A DNA stretch of 64,000 bases from Picochlorum sp. 'celeri' (taxonomy: Eukaryota > Chlorophyta > Trebouxiophyceae). The DNA lies in assembly GCA_010909725.1 (NCBI GenBank), contig JAACMV010000027.1, positions 868,001 to 932,000 of the forward strand, read 5' to 3'. The notes beneath the pieces were generated by a model. The model was not told where the DNA came from. It did not search any database and saw only the letters and a program-made list of their open reading frames with translations. This document shows, in pieces, positions 22,459 to 33,589 of this stretch; the first letter of the stretch is position 1, and each line of letters begins with the position of its first letter. Made by a program: the position numbers and the translations under genes.

Positions 22459-24672
22459 TTATTGATTCTGATTCTGCTGCTGCCCCTGCACTGGAGGGGC
22501 TTGCTGTGCTCGAGGCACCATGTATTGCTGCTGCCCTCCTGGGAGGATGGCAACTCCTTGCTGAATGGCTCCTTGAGCTGGAACTCCGGTCACTCCCTGA
22601 GCAGGACCGGGATTTCCCGCGTACATGTTCATGCCTGGTGCTACGACAGTCCCCATCTGGGGCCTCGCATTCACCTGCATGGAAGCCATGGCTGTTCCTG
22701 ACGAAATCTGACTGGGCGCCAAGCCCTGCCTCTGGGCCATGGCTGCTTTGTGGGACTGCGTCAGTCTTACCAAGTAGGCTCTCTTCTTTTCTTCGAGTGC
22801 CTTTCTCATCTCATCCGTCAATTCACTGCCATTCGGAAGCTTGTTTGCGTTCAGAATATTTGTCAGTTGTTGAATGTTCATGGCAACAGTTCCGCCCCCT
22901 GGCCTGGCCATTCCCTGACCAGGGGCCGACATTTGCTGCCCAGTTGGTGGTCCACCGATTTGACCATTACTTCCATCTGGCCCACCTTGCTGTGGTGGTT
23001 GGTTCGGATTGTACGGTGCCTGTATTTGCCGTGCTTGCTGGGCATACGTATTCATCACGTGAGCAGACAATTCTAAAGGAGTCAGGTGTCTTCCCCCTGT
23101 TTGCTGCATGATGCCATTCACAACACTCTTGTGCGACGTGTGTGGCTCCTGTCGTTGTGTGCGAATCGATTCGCAACGCTTTTCTTCCGCAAGTCGCCTG
23201 TTTCTGGCACTGGCTCCTACTTGTGCCAATGCTTCTAAAAAGCGTACCAGCGATTCGTTCCGTACTGGAAGGGAGTTGAGCAATAATTCCCTTGCCTGCT
23301 GCTTTGCTAACCTGCTTGTCAATAAATCGTATGCTTTCTCGTCTGTCAGGCTCTGACCTTCCAGTATAATTAACTGGCGGAATCTATGGCGGCATTGTTG
23401 TGGTGGTCTATGAATACCTTGCAGAGATAAACTTCTCGACAAGACCTCTGACACCAGAGTCCAATTCACGCCAAACTCATGAACTATGGCCAATAGTAAA
23501 TCATCTTCATTTCTACTCCAAGACAAAATGCCTGGCTGTCCTTGCACTCTTCCACCTTGAGCATAATGGTCTTGACGCTGCCTGAAGTTCCTATTGCGGT
23601 CATTGAGAGGTCTTCTGTTTCGTCCTGCGGCCCTCCTTCCATAACGACCTGTCTCTGCGGAGTAGTTGGGATCTGTATCTCCATCTCTATATGCTTTCGC
23701 TCTTCTTCTGTCAGCGTAGCCATCCAGTTTACGATCATCATATTCGTCCGCAGCATACCCTGTCCTTCTCTTCTTGTACCTCCTAGGCGGACCGAGGAGT
23801 CCATCGTCCATGAGATCAAGATCAAGCGATTGCACGATTTCAAATGCATCAATAGCATTGGCGGCAGCCTGCTGCTCAGCAATGGCCAACTGATGACTTG
23901 CAAGAGCTGCCTCATACTCGAGGCGATACGATCGGAACTGGGCTTCCTCTTGGATGAGCCTCTGCTTTTCCAATTCATACAAATGATGTTCCATCTTTTC
24001 AGTGGTTGCATCATCCCATGGTAGGGTAAGCTTCACATTGTTCTCGGCAAAATCGACGACTGTGTCGGGCTTTTCCCCAATCTCTTTGGCCTGCTTTTTC
24101 AGCAATGCAACCCCTTCCTCAATCTCCGCCAAGGCAGGATCTTCCTCTGCATTCAAGCCCAGCAATACGGCTGGTTTAGGAAGATTTGTAGCCTTGACTG
24201 ACCTCCTTCCTGTTGCCTGGCCGGCCGCTTTTGCAGCCTCGAGCTTCAATTGCTTGATTTCATCACTAAACTGCCGGCAATCCTCTGGAGGCTGTTTCAA
24301 TCCAAAATCCCCTTGCATCTTTCCAATCTCCACGGCGATAGCAAACGCAACCGATTGTTTCCAAAGTCGCTCTTGTGCAACATCGACCGCCAACCATTTC
24401 ATCTCCCCCAACATATGTGACCAGTGGGACAGTGGCCTCTCAGGCTCGAGACATGGGGGCTTGAAGGCCTGAGCAATGAGTGCCCTCCTCGAGGCAATTT
24501 CCTCTCCTTGCTCCAGAATAGCATCTTCTTCCTTTCTGACTTTACTCATATCTCCATCTTCTTTCGCCATCTCGACATCCTTGGCCACCCCATTGGACTT
24601 TTTGTTGGCCTCCTTCTCAGATGCCCCACCCTGCTGCTGCTGCTGCTGCTGTTCGTTCTTCGCCTTCGCCAT
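22459..24672 (-). CDS. EAF1: EAF1/VID21-like NuA4 scaffold (HSA-SANT protein)
   Basis: 737 residues, single exon. An HSA domain (SHMLGEMKWLAVDVAQERLW, then KQSVAFAIAVEIGK) recruits actin-related proteins; further on a Myb/SANT domain reads WSRNEDDLLLAIVHEFGVNW then PPQQCRHRFRQLI. The C-terminal third is Gln/Pro/Gly-rich and disordered. The order HSA then SANT without an SNF2 ATPase is that of EAF1/VID21, the platform subunit of the NuA4 histone acetyltransferase, as in plant EAF1A/B. An N-terminal run of seven glutamines is coded by a CAG/CTG tract near 24640. ATG 24672 is used; the longer frame begins at TTG. Converges with the ankyrin-RING gene with 60 bases between. Confidence 0.82.
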   Translation of the reverse strand: MAKAKNEQQQQQQQGGASEKEANKKSNGVAKDVEMAKEDGDMSKVRKEEDAILEQGEEIASRRALIAQAFKPPCLEPERPLSHWSHMLGEMKWLAVDVAQERLWKQSVAFAIAVEIGKMQGDFGLKQPPEDCRQFSDEIKQLKLEAAKAAGQATGRRSVKATNLPKPAVLLGLNAEEDPALAEIEEGVALLKKQAKEIGEKPDTVVDFAENNVKLTLPWDDATTEKMEHHLYELEKQRLIQEEAQFRSYRLEYEAALASHQLAIAEQQAAANAIDAFEIVQSLDLDLMDDGLLGPPRRYKKRRTGYAADEYDDRKLDGYADRRRAKAYRDGDTDPNYSAETGRYGRRAAGRNRRPLNDRNRNFRQRQDHYAQGGRVQGQPGILSWSRNEDDLLLAIVHEFGVNWTLVSEVLSRSLSLQGIHRPPQQCRHRFRQLIILEGQSLTDEKAYDLLTSRLAKQQARELLLNSLPVRNESLVRFLEALAQVGASARNRRLAEEKRCESIRTQRQEPHTSHKSVVNGIMQQTGGRHLTPLELSAHVMNTYAQQARQIQAPYNPNQPPQQGGPDGSNGQIGGPPTGQQMSAPGQGMARPGGGTVAMNIQQLTNILNANKLPNGSELTDEMRKALEEKKRAYLVRLTQSHKAAMAQRQGLAPSQISSGTAMASMQVNARPQMGTVVAPGMNMYAGNPGPAQGVTGVPAQGAIQQGVAILPGGQQQYMVPRAQQAPPVQGQQQNQNQ

Positions 24673-25686
24673 ATTCAGAGCCCGCAAACACCTCCAAGGC
24701 AAAACGAAGACAACTAGTGCTCAGACCCCGTGGCAGCAGCACGATACGCGATTGCACCTCCTCCTCCTCACCGAACGGCTCTCGAACACTCAAGGGTTAT
24801 CAAACTATGAAAACACACTACAAAAAGGTCCACATTGCTCCCACCACGATGATCAGATCAAGCGTATCGGTACCTTATTAGATCAAAACCCTGCATAGAA
24901 AGTCGAGAAAGCGGTAATGCATGATAAAAGAGCTGCCCGTGGGCATACAACAGGGAAACCCTCCCTTCCAAACCAGCACGAGCGCCCGCCTCCACCGTCC
25001 GTTTTCAACGCAAAAGCAGACAGTCGGCCGACTTTCAAACTTCTCGGGACATATCCCTCATATTCCAATTCCATTCGATTCAATAAATTATTATACACAT
25101 ATTGCAGCCGTATCGGCCCCTTCCATCCACTCTAGGCAACGCCATAGAGGTTTGAAAAGTCACATTCTACTTGTGGACAGGGAAATTGTGTGAACCACGC
25201 ACCTCGACTATCCTCTCTCCACGCCCGTTAGACAGCGCAGTACTGCTCCAAAACACTTTCCAATATTTTTGGGATCAAATAATCTGTCTTCTCTGTAGTA
25301 AACTAGCCTTCTGGCACGAAAAAACGCCCTCTCCGTACACAGACGTTCCGATGGACTCCATATCCCATCAGAGGCCTCCTTTGATCGAAGTATCATGCCA
25401 CGCATTCTGGTTGTTAACCGGACCCTGCATGGCTACAGAGAGTGCATGGCACTGGTGTCGATAAGGCATCTTGAGACCGCGTCGTATCGGTCGATGATAC
25501 TGACGCCTGCAGATCTGCCCATCCAAAGATTCCCTCTCTGGCAAAGAGCGCGAGGCCCTTGCATTACAAGGGTCATGACCCTTGATCTACTTGTGGCATG
25601 GCCTTCGACACTCGCCCAACATCTCCATGACTGTATGGCGTTCCCTATGCACTCCAATCTGATATTTGTAAATAGATTTGTGACGG
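24673..25686. promoter_or_regulatory. Divergent intergenic region, EAF1-like / OGDH
   Basis: The largest gap, about 1 kb. Several short frames occur on the plus strand but none has family similarity or a convincing splice context. It probably contains the two promoters and possibly a 5' untranslated exon of the OGDH gene. A TGTAA at about 25671 lies just in front of the OGDH ATG without an obvious gene behind it. Confidence 0.35.
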
Positions 25687-28600
25687 ATGAGACGATCTTT
25701 GAAAGAGACGCTCGTGTTCCTAGGGAAGCAATATGGCTCCAAGGAGCGGACGGTTCTGAAAGGTTTTGTGGATGCCAAGGCGGGAATCTGTTCCAAACCG
25801 AAATCGGAATTCTCCAATGTAGGTCCTAATGGGGTTTGGGATGGGGATTTGCGTGGGTTTCTCCGCAGGGGCCTCCGCGGGGATGCGGGTCAAGGGAGGC
25901 ATCAGAGAACGTTCGTGTCGTATTCTCGGAGTTTTCCGAGTAGAGCTATTAGCAGATCTGAAAGATATTGGAGACACGGGAAAGAACGATATTCGATACA
26001 GGAGTGTGCTCGTTGCGGGATTGCAACCTCGCCAATTGCTGAGCAGCAGGAGAAGCCTGCTCCGGTGCCCATGCGGAAGATGAAGGATTCTTTTCTGGAT
26101 GGAACCTCTTCTTCGTATTTAGAAGAGTTGGAGGAAAAATATAGAGAGGATCCCTCGAGTATTGATACGACCTGGGCGTCATTTTTCAAATCAATGGACA
26201 TGGGTGTATCACCAGAGGCAGTGGCAGAGTCATATGACGCGTGGGAGAAGGGTGATATCACATCGCCTTTGGCGCACGCTGCTATATCAAATCAGACTAT
26301 TCAAGAAAGTCAGCGTTTGCTGTTGATGGTGAGGGCGTATCAGATTGTGGGGCACACGGCAGCAAACTTGGATCCTCTAGGGCTGTCAAAGCAGATGGAG
26401 CGGCCAGAGTTGGACCCTGCCTTCTATGGATTCACAGAGGCGGATTTGGACAGAGAATTTTTCATAGGAATTTGGAATCAGGAAGGGTTCTTGAACGAAG
26501 AGAGGCCTGTGAGGACTCTGCGGGAGATTCTGACAAGGCTTCGAGAGACCTATTGTGGGGAAATTGGGTATGAATACATGCATATTCCAGACAGAGACCA
26601 GTGCAACTGGATTCGAGCGAGAATTGAGACGCCAGAGCCTCCGACTTTTACGAAGGAGAAGAAACTGAATATCCTGGATAGGTTGACATGGAGTGAGCGA
26701 TTCGAGTCATTTCTGAACAACAAGTATTCAGCTGCAAAGCGGTTTGGTTTGGAAGGGTGCGAGTCTCTGGTTCCTGGTATGAAGGCGCTGATCGATCGAG
26801 CAGCTGAGCTGGGCACAGAATCTGTAGTAATTGGCATGCCCCACAGAGGAAGGCTGAACATCCTGGCAAACGTGATGAGGAAACCAATGGAACAGGTGTT
26901 TTCAGAGTTTGCTGGTAAATCTCCCACCTCTTCAAAATCAGACTCCTATATGGGGTCAGGTGATGTGAAGTATCATCTTGGAACATCGTTTGATAGGCCC
27001 ACAACATCTGGAAAGATGATTCATCTGTCTCTTTTGGCCAATCCATCTCACCTTGAGGCGGTCAATACAGTGTGTCTGGGAAAAGTAAGGGCAAAGCAGC
27101 ATTATAGTGACGATATGAGTCGAGTGAAGCACATGCCAATTCTAATGCATGGAGATGGCGCATTTGCCGGACAGGGTATTGTGTATGAAACCTTGGATAT
27201 GAGTGGCTTGCCCGACTACACGGTGGGAGGAACTGTTCACTTGGTGGTGAATAATCAAGTTGCTTTCACAACGGACCCAAAGAAATCCAGATCATCTCCA
27301 TACTGCACAGATGTGGCGAAAGCACTCAATGCGCCCGTGTTCCATGTGAATGGTGATGATGTTGAGGCAGTGGTAAGAGTATGTGAATTGGCAGCAGAGT
27401 GGAGGAACACATTCCACTCGGATGTTGTGATCGATCTCATTGGATACAGAAGATATGGTCATAACGAAATTGATGAGCCAATGTTTACTCAGCCATTGAT
27501 GTACCAGGTCATTCGTGGTCACAAAAATCCACAACAGTTGTACAGTGAGAAGCTGTTGGGAGAAGGCAGTGTGTCAAAGGAACAGATCAGGTCTATTGGG
27601 GACAGGGTCCAGAAAGAATTGCATGATAAGTTCAATTTGGCGAAGACGTATAAGCCGCATCTCTCGGAATGGTTGAGTTCCGTGTGGAAAGGATTCATGT
27701 CTCCTTCGCAGACCTCTAGAATTCGAAATACAGGTGTCCCAATTGACTTGCTCAAGGAAGTTGGTAATGCGGTTACGGAAGTTCCCAAGGGCTTCACCCC
27801 CCACAGACAAATCGGTAAGATTTATGAAGCGAGGAGAAAGATGATTCTCGAAGGTGAACCAGTGGACTGGGCGACTGCTGAAGCTCTTGCTTTTGGAACA
27901 CTTCTTTGTGAAGGCAATCATGTGCGACTGTCTGGGCAGGATGTAGAAAGAGGTACATTTAGTCACCGACATGCCGTCATCCATGATCAAAAGACAGGAG
28001 AAAAATACACTCCACTGCAACACGTTTTTGAGGATCAAGACAAGCGCCAATTCACAGTGAGCAACTCATCCTTGTCAGAGTATGGAGTTCTTGGCTTTGA
28101 GCTTGGGTATGCATTGGAAAATCCTAATAGCCTGGTGATGTGGGAAGCACAATTCGGAGATTTTGCCAATGGAGCGCAAATCATATTTGATCAGTTCATG
28201 TCATCGGGAGAGGCAAAATGGCTCAGACAGAACGGCCTCACTGTGTTGTTGCCGCATGGATATGATGGACAAGGCCCAGAGCATTCTTCTGCCCGCATCG
28301 AAAGGTTCCTTCAGATGGTCGATGAAGATCCTTACGAGCTTCCACAAATTGATGAAAAGCAATGGTTCACCGGAGGCCACCTTGGCTCTCAAATTCAGAA
28401 AATCAACTGGCAGGTGGTGAATGCAACAACACCAGCAAATTATTTCCATGTTCTCCGCAGGCAAATCCACCGCCAATTCAGAAAGCCATTGATTGTTTTC
28501 ACTCCAAAGAATCTCTTAAGACTTCCGGAAGCTCGATCTCCCCTGACAGAGTTCGATGATGAAGCAGATGATATTTTCATCAAGGGTGCACGTTTCAAGA

Positions 28601-29037
28601 GGGTCATCATGGACGAGGGGGAGACAGACCGCAGTCCGACGCCTCCTCCAAACCCCTCCAAAAAACGCCTGGTCATGTGCTCTGGTAAAGTGTACTACGA
28701 ATTGGCATCAGAGAGAAAGAAGAGAGGTCTAGAAGAGGATGTCGCTATCATTAGAATTGAGCAGCTGGCTCCATTCCCATTTGATTTGGTCATGCGAGAA
28801 ATCAGAAGATATCCAAATGCAGAAATCGTCTGGGCCCAAGAAGAGCCCAAAAATATGGGAGCGTACCTCCATGTTCAACCAAGAATTCAGCGGTGCATGG
28901 AAGCAGAGCGAGAGAATGTTCCAGCCCGAATCACCTACGCCGGACGACCCACCATGGCAGCCACTGCCACAGGCTTTGGCCAGGTCCATGCGGTAGAACA
29001 AGCAGCACTCATCGATGATGCGTTGACGTGCTCTTAA
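25687..29037 (+). CDS. OGDH: 2-oxoglutarate dehydrogenase E1 component, mitochondrial
   Basis: Thiamine diphosphate-dependent E1 of the TCA-cycle complex: decarboxylates 2-oxoglutarate and passes the succinyl group to lipoyl-E2. 1116 residues, no intron. After a basic N-terminal presequence comes the E2-binding helix region (KDSFLDGTSSSYLEELEEKY), then the catalytic core with MPHRGRLNILANVMRKP, the ThDP-binding stretch HGDGAFAGQGIVYETLDMSG and LVVNNQVAFTTDP, and GYRRYGHNEIDEP. The transketolase-like C-terminal half has SEYGVLGFELGYALENPN and ends NAEIVWAQEEPKNMGAYLHV. The domain start near residue 130 is secure; the first 90 residues are less so, because another frame and possible splice sites exist in 25830-26080. 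Confidence 0.95.
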   Translation: MRRSLKETLVFLGKQYGSKERTVLKGFVDAKAGICSKPKSEFSNVGPNGVWDGDLRGFLRRGLRGDAGQGRHQRTFVSYSRSFPSRAISRSERYWRHGKERYSIQECARCGIATSPIAEQQEKPAPVPMRKMKDSFLDGTSSSYLEELEEKYREDPSSIDTTWASFFKSMDMGVSPEAVAESYDAWEKGDITSPLAHAAISNQTIQESQRLLLMVRAYQIVGHTAANLDPLGLSKQMERPELDPAFYGFTEADLDREFFIGIWNQEGFLNEERPVRTLREILTRLRETYCGEIGYEYMHIPDRDQCNWIRARIETPEPPTFTKEKKLNILDRLTWSERFESFLNNKYSAAKRFGLEGCESLVPGMKALIDRAAELGTESVVIGMPHRGRLNILANVMRKPMEQVFSEFAGKSPTSSKSDSYMGSGDVKYHLGTSFDRPTTSGKMIHLSLLANPSHLEAVNTVCLGKVRAKQHYSDDMSRVKHMPILMHGDGAFAGQGIVYETLDMSGLPDYTVGGTVHLVVNNQVAFTTDPKKSRSSPYCTDVAKALNAPVFHVNGDDVEAVVRVCELAAEWRNTFHSDVVIDLIGYRRYGHNEIDEPMFTQPLMYQVIRGHKNPQQLYSEKLLGEGSVSKEQIRSIGDRVQKELHDKFNLAKTYKPHLSEWLSSVWKGFMSPSQTSRIRNTGVPIDLLKEVGNAVTEVPKGFTPHRQIGKIYEARRKMILEGEPVDWATAEALAFGTLLCEGNHVRLSGQDVERGTFSHRHAVIHDQKTGEKYTPLQHVFEDQDKRQFTVSNSSLSEYGVLGFELGYALENPNSLVMWEAQFGDFANGAQIIFDQFMSSGEAKWLRQNGLTVLLPHGYDGQGPEHSSARIERFLQMVDEDPYELPQIDEKQWFTGGHLGSQIQKINWQVVNATTPANYFHVLRRQIHRQFRKPLIVFTPKNLLRLPEARSPLTEFDDEADDIFIKGARFKRVIMDEGETDRSPTPPPNPSKKRLVMCSGKVYYELASERKKRGLEEDVAIIRIEQLAPFPFDLVMREIRRYPNAEIVWAQEEPKNMGAYLHVQPRIQRCMEAERENVPARITYAGRPTMAATATGFGQVHAVEQAALIDDALTCS

Positions 29038-29176
29038 ATACATATTTTGTGTCTTAAAATCTAAAAAAAATCGAATAATCAAGGCAAAGGAAGAGTACGA
29101 GACCTTCTGCGTATTCCAACTGAATCGTCGCACTGGGTCGAGTTGTGGTGGACCTTGTGTGCATAGAAACAGGAGT

Positions 29177-30217
29177 ATGGAGAATCAAAATACCAATGAT
29201 GAAGGAATACTTCATAACAGAAGTGAGAATAGGGCTGAGAACAGCCGAGTAACGGAAAGTCGTCCCAGCGCTTTTGGTGGGTCCAGTGAGGTGCGTCCAT
29301 GGTTGATATGAGATGGGTTTCAGTTCCATTGTATTTATTTTATGCATATAATTGCAGAATGAGGACATAGCACTGGCGAAAATATTGCAAGAGCAGGAGA
29401 GGGCCTTTTTGTCACTGTCTGGAGGGACAAGGTACGTGTCCATGGCTGTTGGGTGAACGCAGGTACAGATACTTGACTGATCCCTGTGTTGTTCTTGACA
29501 TACAGGACCATGGAGAATGTTCCGCCTTTCGCTGTGGGCCAAGGGATGGGGAGTTACTCTGGTGAACAAGAACAGGTCGACCCAGAGAGTATGACTGATG
29601 AGCAGCTCGCGTGGAAGCTGATGCAAGAGGAAGAACAGGCATTACAACAACGAATGATGGCAATGGCGGGTCTAGGTGCGTTGCATGTGTCTCTGTGAAA
29701 GATGAGGGCGTGGTGGTGAAAGATATGCTCATGTTTTGTGTGTGTGTGTGTGTGTGTGCAGTGCCTGGGACATCCAGGGAGGGAGCGGGAGTGGAGGATG
29801 CTGAGCATCCAGCCCTATATGTTGACGAGGAGGAGGAGGAGGAGGAAGCTGCAATTGATCCAGATGATTTGACGTACGAGGAACTCACAGTGCTTGGTGA
29901 AGTTGCTGGAACTGTTGCTGCAGGTTTGACAGAGAAACAGTTGAATGCGCTGAATCGAACCCAGTACAAAGAATTCACGCGTGAAAATAATCATAGCGAT
30001 CCGTACGTTGAAAGTATGTAGCGTTCACCGCGCGTGGTGACTAACAATAATGGTGTGGTGTTGCAGTTGTGTGGTGTGCCAGCTTGAGTTTGAGGCTGAG
30101 GACAGTGTCGTTGTGCTCCCATGTAAGCATGTGTATCATCCAGAGTGCATCATAGAGTGGTTGAAACAGAAAAAAAAGTGTCCCCATTGTGGACAGGAGA
30201 TGGCATCAGCATCCTGA
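29177..30217 (+). CDS. RING-H2 E3 ubiquitin ligase, BIG BROTHER-like
   Basis: Five exons: 29177-29290, 29358-29431, 29506-29675, 29762-30002, 30067-30217; 249 residues. Frames agree at all four junctions. The middle contains a MIU/UIM-like repeat of acidic helices (IALAKILQEQERAF and DEQLAWKLMQEEEQALQQR), then IDPDDLTYEELTVLGEVAGT, the signature of the BIG BROTHER/RNF126-like plant group, and a C-terminal RING-H2: CVVCQLEFEAEDSVVVLPCK, HVYHPEC, CPHCGQ. Substrate unknown. It is the most intron-rich gene here (67, 74, 86 and 64 bases; donors GTGCGT, GTACGT, GTGCGT, GTACGT). Intron 3 ends in a TG-dinucleotide repeat directly before its acceptor. Confidence 0.88.
29737..29758. repeat. (TG)11 microsatellite in intron
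   Basis: Eleven TG units immediately before the CAG acceptor of intron 3 of the RING-H2 gene, taking the place of the usual polypyrimidine tract. Length variation here could affect splicing. Confidence 0.9.
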
Positions 30218-30271
30218 AAAAATTACACCTCTATATTTTTTTGAGCGGAAATTTGGTAATCAATCAATCAA

Positions 30272-30949
30272 TCAAGAAGATTCTTCTGCAGCTGCCTTGG
30301 CAGCCTCGTGAGCTTTTCTAGTCCATTTTGGCTTTTGTGGAACCTCCACAGCCTTTCCTCCTGCAGCTTCAATCTTTGATCGGGCACTCTCTGAGAAGGC
30401 AGCAGCATGAACAGTCACTGGTCCAGTCAACTCTCCAGTTCCCAAAATCTTCAGAGGAAGTTTATCTTGCCTTCCGGACAGATTCAAAATCTTCTTCTCC
30501 TTGAGCAATTCTAAAGACACCTCTCCCCCCTCGCCAGCAAATTTATTCAAATCTCGCACATTGATTGTCACAAAATCTGGAAGCCCGTGGCCCATTCCTC
30601 CTGCAATTCCTTTAAGCTTTGGAAGCTTTCTGTACAATGGAGTCTGACCTCCCTCGAAACCTGGGCGAATACCAGATCCGGAACGAGACTTCTGCCCACG
30701 CATTCCAAATCCTGCACTACCCCCCTGACCAGCTCCATACCCACGTCCCTTTCTGGTCTTCTTACGGCGGGATCCATCCTGTGGAGAAAGGTTATTCAAT
30801 CTCAAACGCTCGGAAGAAGCCGTATCCTGAGCTGTGCATTGAACTACAGAGAGCCTTCCTGGCTGCTGAGACCTCACCTTGGCAGAGCACACGAGTCTCT
30901 GCCCGCCAAGTGCAGTCTTTGCGCCGTGTACAGAAACGACAGCTTTCAT
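30272..30949 (-). CDS. RPL15: Plastid ribosomal protein bL15c
   Basis: Large-subunit protein of the plastid 70S ribosome. 225 residues with a chloroplast transit peptide ([20 protein letters not shown]) and then the bL15 signature: [20 protein letters not shown], the glycine-rich [40 protein letters not shown]. The middle keeps ITVRDLNKF-type residues ([20 protein letters not shown]). ATG 30949 is chosen; the frame continues to a GTG upstream. No intron. It converges on the RING-H2 gene. Confidence 0.93.
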   Translation of the reverse strand: MKAVVSVHGAKTALGGQRLVCSAKVRSQQPGRLSVVQCTAQDTASSERLRLNNLSPQDGSRRKKTRKGRGYGAGQGGSAGFGMRGQKSRSGSGIRPGFEGGQTPLYRKLPKLKGIAGGMGHGLPDFVTINVRDLNKFAGEGGEVSLELLKEKKILNLSGRQDKLPLKILGTGELTGPVTVHAAAFSESARSKIEAAGGKAVEVPQKPKWTRKAHEAAKAAAEESS

Positions 30950-31617
30950 GGTACTAGATCTGCACACACATGTATGGCAATGTCAGTTGATTCCGCATTC
31001 CGCCACCACAACGCTCGCGCCTGCGAGGTAGTCTACCACACACCACACAGGACGGTAGGCGATCCCCCCCTCTCCTCCTTCGAAATACCCTTTGAATCAC
31101 AGTGTCAAAGAAGATCTTTTCTACTCCCATAAAGAAAGAGCCTCCTCAATGAACACTCGTCAGGGCCTCGTCCAGCCGCATGGCCGTCGGGTCTCCTATC
31201 CAACCATGTCCACCGCCCATTTACCGATCCAATCCACCAAATCACCCACATTTTAGACGCATATTCATGATATCCAAACACATTCATATCACCATTCAAG
31301 AGGGAAAAGCGTCGAAATGCTTCCGCGAATCGACAGGCTGTGCGACTATCCTCGCACCCCAGCCGTGATTGTTAGACATGCGTACCTTTAGTGTAATAAT
31401 TATGAAATATAGTGGCCCAAATTGGCCTGAAACGCTCACTATGATCTGCTCTCCCACTGGAGTGAGGTCTTGGTGTCTCGATGAAGATGTCTCCCGTCAA
31501 ACACCTTTCTGAATGGGAGGATATCCATGTGACGTGTCGTATCTTTTCTTCTTCTTCTTTTTGGTCGCTGCCGAGAGAGAGAAACCGCCACATGTATTGT
31601 GCGTAATATCCATCACA
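30950..31617. promoter_or_regulatory. Divergent intergenic region, bL15c / type II NADH dehydrogenase
   Basis: About 670 bases between two organelle-protein genes. The reading frame of the dehydrogenase is open back to an ATG at 31513, but the intervening residues are a low-complexity Phe run. No further gene or RNA recognised. Confidence 0.4.
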
Positions 31618-33267
31618 ATGACAGTTTTATCACAAAGAATTCAAACGAATCGTGGGTTTCGTACAACCCACAGTCGACGCTCCTTTGTTTGCAGAGCTCA
31701 AGCACCAAAGGACAAGGCACCAGTTGCATTTGAACTCAGAAGAAACAGCACATGGTCTGCAATTCTTGCGGACAAGATGATTGACGCCGTCGACGACATT
31801 GGAACTCATGTTCGTAGAATCATAAGGAACAATATGGGTGGACAAGTTGAACGATTTGGAGCAAAGCCTGTGATTTGTGTTCTGGGAACTGGATGGGGTG
31901 CGCACTCTCTCGTCAAAGTCGTTGATACTGATCACTTTGACGTCGCGGTTGTATCACCATCCAATGCTTTCTTGTTCACCCCGATGTTGCCTTCGACAGC
32001 TACTGGTACCGTAGAGTTTCGCAGCCTGTTGGAGCCCATCAGGGCTGCCAACGAGTATGTCCAGTATTTTGAGGCTGAATGCCAGTCCATTGACGTCACA
32101 GGGAAAAAGGTGACGTGCAAATCCGCGGTAGCTGATGGAAGAGGAAATATGCCAGTCTTTCACATTAGCTATGACATTCTTGTGGTTGCTGTTGGCGAGA
32201 AACCTGCATCGTTTGGAGTGCCAGGAGTTGAAGAATACGCATTCTTTCTGAAGACTGTTCGTGATGCTGCAAACTTACGAAAGAGGATACAAGAGGTTTT
32301 TGAGCTAGCGTCTCTTCCCGGTGTGCCAGAGGAAGAGATAAAGAGGCTGATGACAATGTTGATTGTGGGAGCAGGGCCAACGGGAGTGGAGTTTGCTGGG
32401 ACCCTGAGTGATTTTGTCAAACAAGATTTGAGGAAAAAGTATCCTCGACTGGCAAAGTACGTGAAAGTTGTTCTGTTACAGTCAGGGGATGCTATTTTGA
32501 CACAATTCGATACAAAGCTCGCCCAGATTGCCATGAAAAACCTTGAAAAGATTGGTGTTGATGTGCGGACGGGACAAAGGGTGACCAAAATTGATGACAG
32601 GCAGATTACCCTGGCGAATAATGACACCATGGAGTATGGAATCTGTGTGTGGTCTGCTGGAAATTCAGTGAACCCCCTTGTCTCTGACATGATTCGGCAG
32701 ATTCCTCAGCAAATGGAATTGAACAACGACAAGCCTCGGAAACTTCATGTTGATCCTTTCCTTCGTGTCATTGGCACGCGAGATGTCATTGCTCTGGGAG
32801 ATTGCTCCTTCATGGAAGGAAATCCTCTACCACCCACCGCCCAAGTAGCTGCCCAGCAGGGAGCGTATGTATCTCATGTAGTAAATCGTCGGTACAATGT
32901 CGGCACAGGCGGCCTCGACATGCTGCCACCTTGGAAACCAGCCTCCAGCCTCTCATTAGCTGATAGAGTTTTCAGCACTGTCACTGATTCTGTGACAGAA
33001 TCAGTTGATGAAGGTGGCGCACCCAAAGCAGTCTTAAAGAAACCCTTTGAGTTTTTGAGTTTAGGCATTCTGGCATCGATTGGCGATGACAAGGCAATTG
33101 CTCAAGTTGAAGCATTTGACTCCAGTCTGGATGTGTGGGGCAGTCCTGCATTTCTTCTATGGAAGAGTGTGTACATCACCAAGCAAGTAAGTATCAGGAA
33201 TCGAGTGCTCATCCTGTTCGACTGGTTGAAAACGCAAGTCTTTGGTCGAGATTTGAGTCAATTTTGA
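31618..33267 (+). CDS. NDA: Type II (alternative) NAD(P)H dehydrogenase
   Basis: Single-subunit, rotenone-insensitive flavoprotein that passes electrons from NAD(P)H to quinone without pumping protons; in green algae such enzymes act in the mitochondrial inner membrane or in chlororespiration. 549 residues, no intron. The start MTVLSQRIQTNRGFRTTHSR is a typical targeting sequence. FAD site: VICVLGTGWGAHSLVKVVDT; second dinucleotide site: MLIVGAGPTGVEFAGTLSDF; quinone-side motif around ALGDCSFMEGNPLPPTAQVA; C-terminal membrane-anchoring end WKSVYITKQVSIRNRVLILF. No EF-hand insert, hence NDA- rather than NDB-like. An ATG 35 codons upstream (31513) is an alternative start. Confidence 0.93.
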   Translation: MTVLSQRIQTNRGFRTTHSRRSFVCRAQAPKDKAPVAFELRRNSTWSAILADKMIDAVDDIGTHVRRIIRNNMGGQVERFGAKPVICVLGTGWGAHSLVKVVDTDHFDVAVVSPSNAFLFTPMLPSTATGTVEFRSLLEPIRAANEYVQYFEAECQSIDVTGKKVTCKSAVADGRGNMPVFHISYDILVVAVGEKPASFGVPGVEEYAFFLKTVRDAANLRKRIQEVFELASLPGVPEEEIKRLMTMLIVGAGPTGVEFAGTLSDFVKQDLRKKYPRLAKYVKVVLLQSGDAILTQFDTKLAQIAMKNLEKIGVDVRTGQRVTKIDDRQITLANNDTMEYGICVWSAGNSVNPLVSDMIRQIPQQMELNNDKPRKLHVDPFLRVIGTRDVIALGDCSFMEGNPLPPTAQVAAQQGAYVSHVVNRRYNVGTGGLDMLPPWKPASSLSLADRVFSTVTDSVTESVDEGGAPKAVLKKPFEFLSLGILASIGDDKAIAQVEAFDSSLDVWGSPAFLLWKSVYITKQVSIRNRVLILFDWLKTQVFGRDLSQF

Positions 33268-33589
33268 GGTGGAGACTAGTGCCCATCGGCACCCAGCCTG
33301 CAAGAAGCAAGGCCAAGGGACATTGATGTACTATCAATATTTTAATAAAGAAACTTTTAAAAGACGTTGTCATTCGTATCCATTGTCACTGGATTTGAAC
33401 AAAGACTGACACCCAACGACAACGGATTTGTGGACACTTGAACTTTGAGCCACAGGGTGTCCAAAGGCGCAGTGGGCTGCATTTAAACAGATAGTATCGC
33501 ATGTGTACAACATAGTTGATTAAAGGATCCAGAAACCCGATATTGTTTGGAAAGGGATCGAAACCTAAGGGTGTCCTCAGCAGTTTGTG

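Noticed and set aside
25395..25829. Plus-strand frame of 144 codons in front of OGDH
   Set aside because: No family pattern, overlaps the OGDH N-terminus in another frame and has no clear splice link to it.
33380..33420. Minus-strand TTGTTCAAATCC resembling a tRNA T arm
   Set aside because: Only the central pair of the stem forms; no other tRNA parts nearby.
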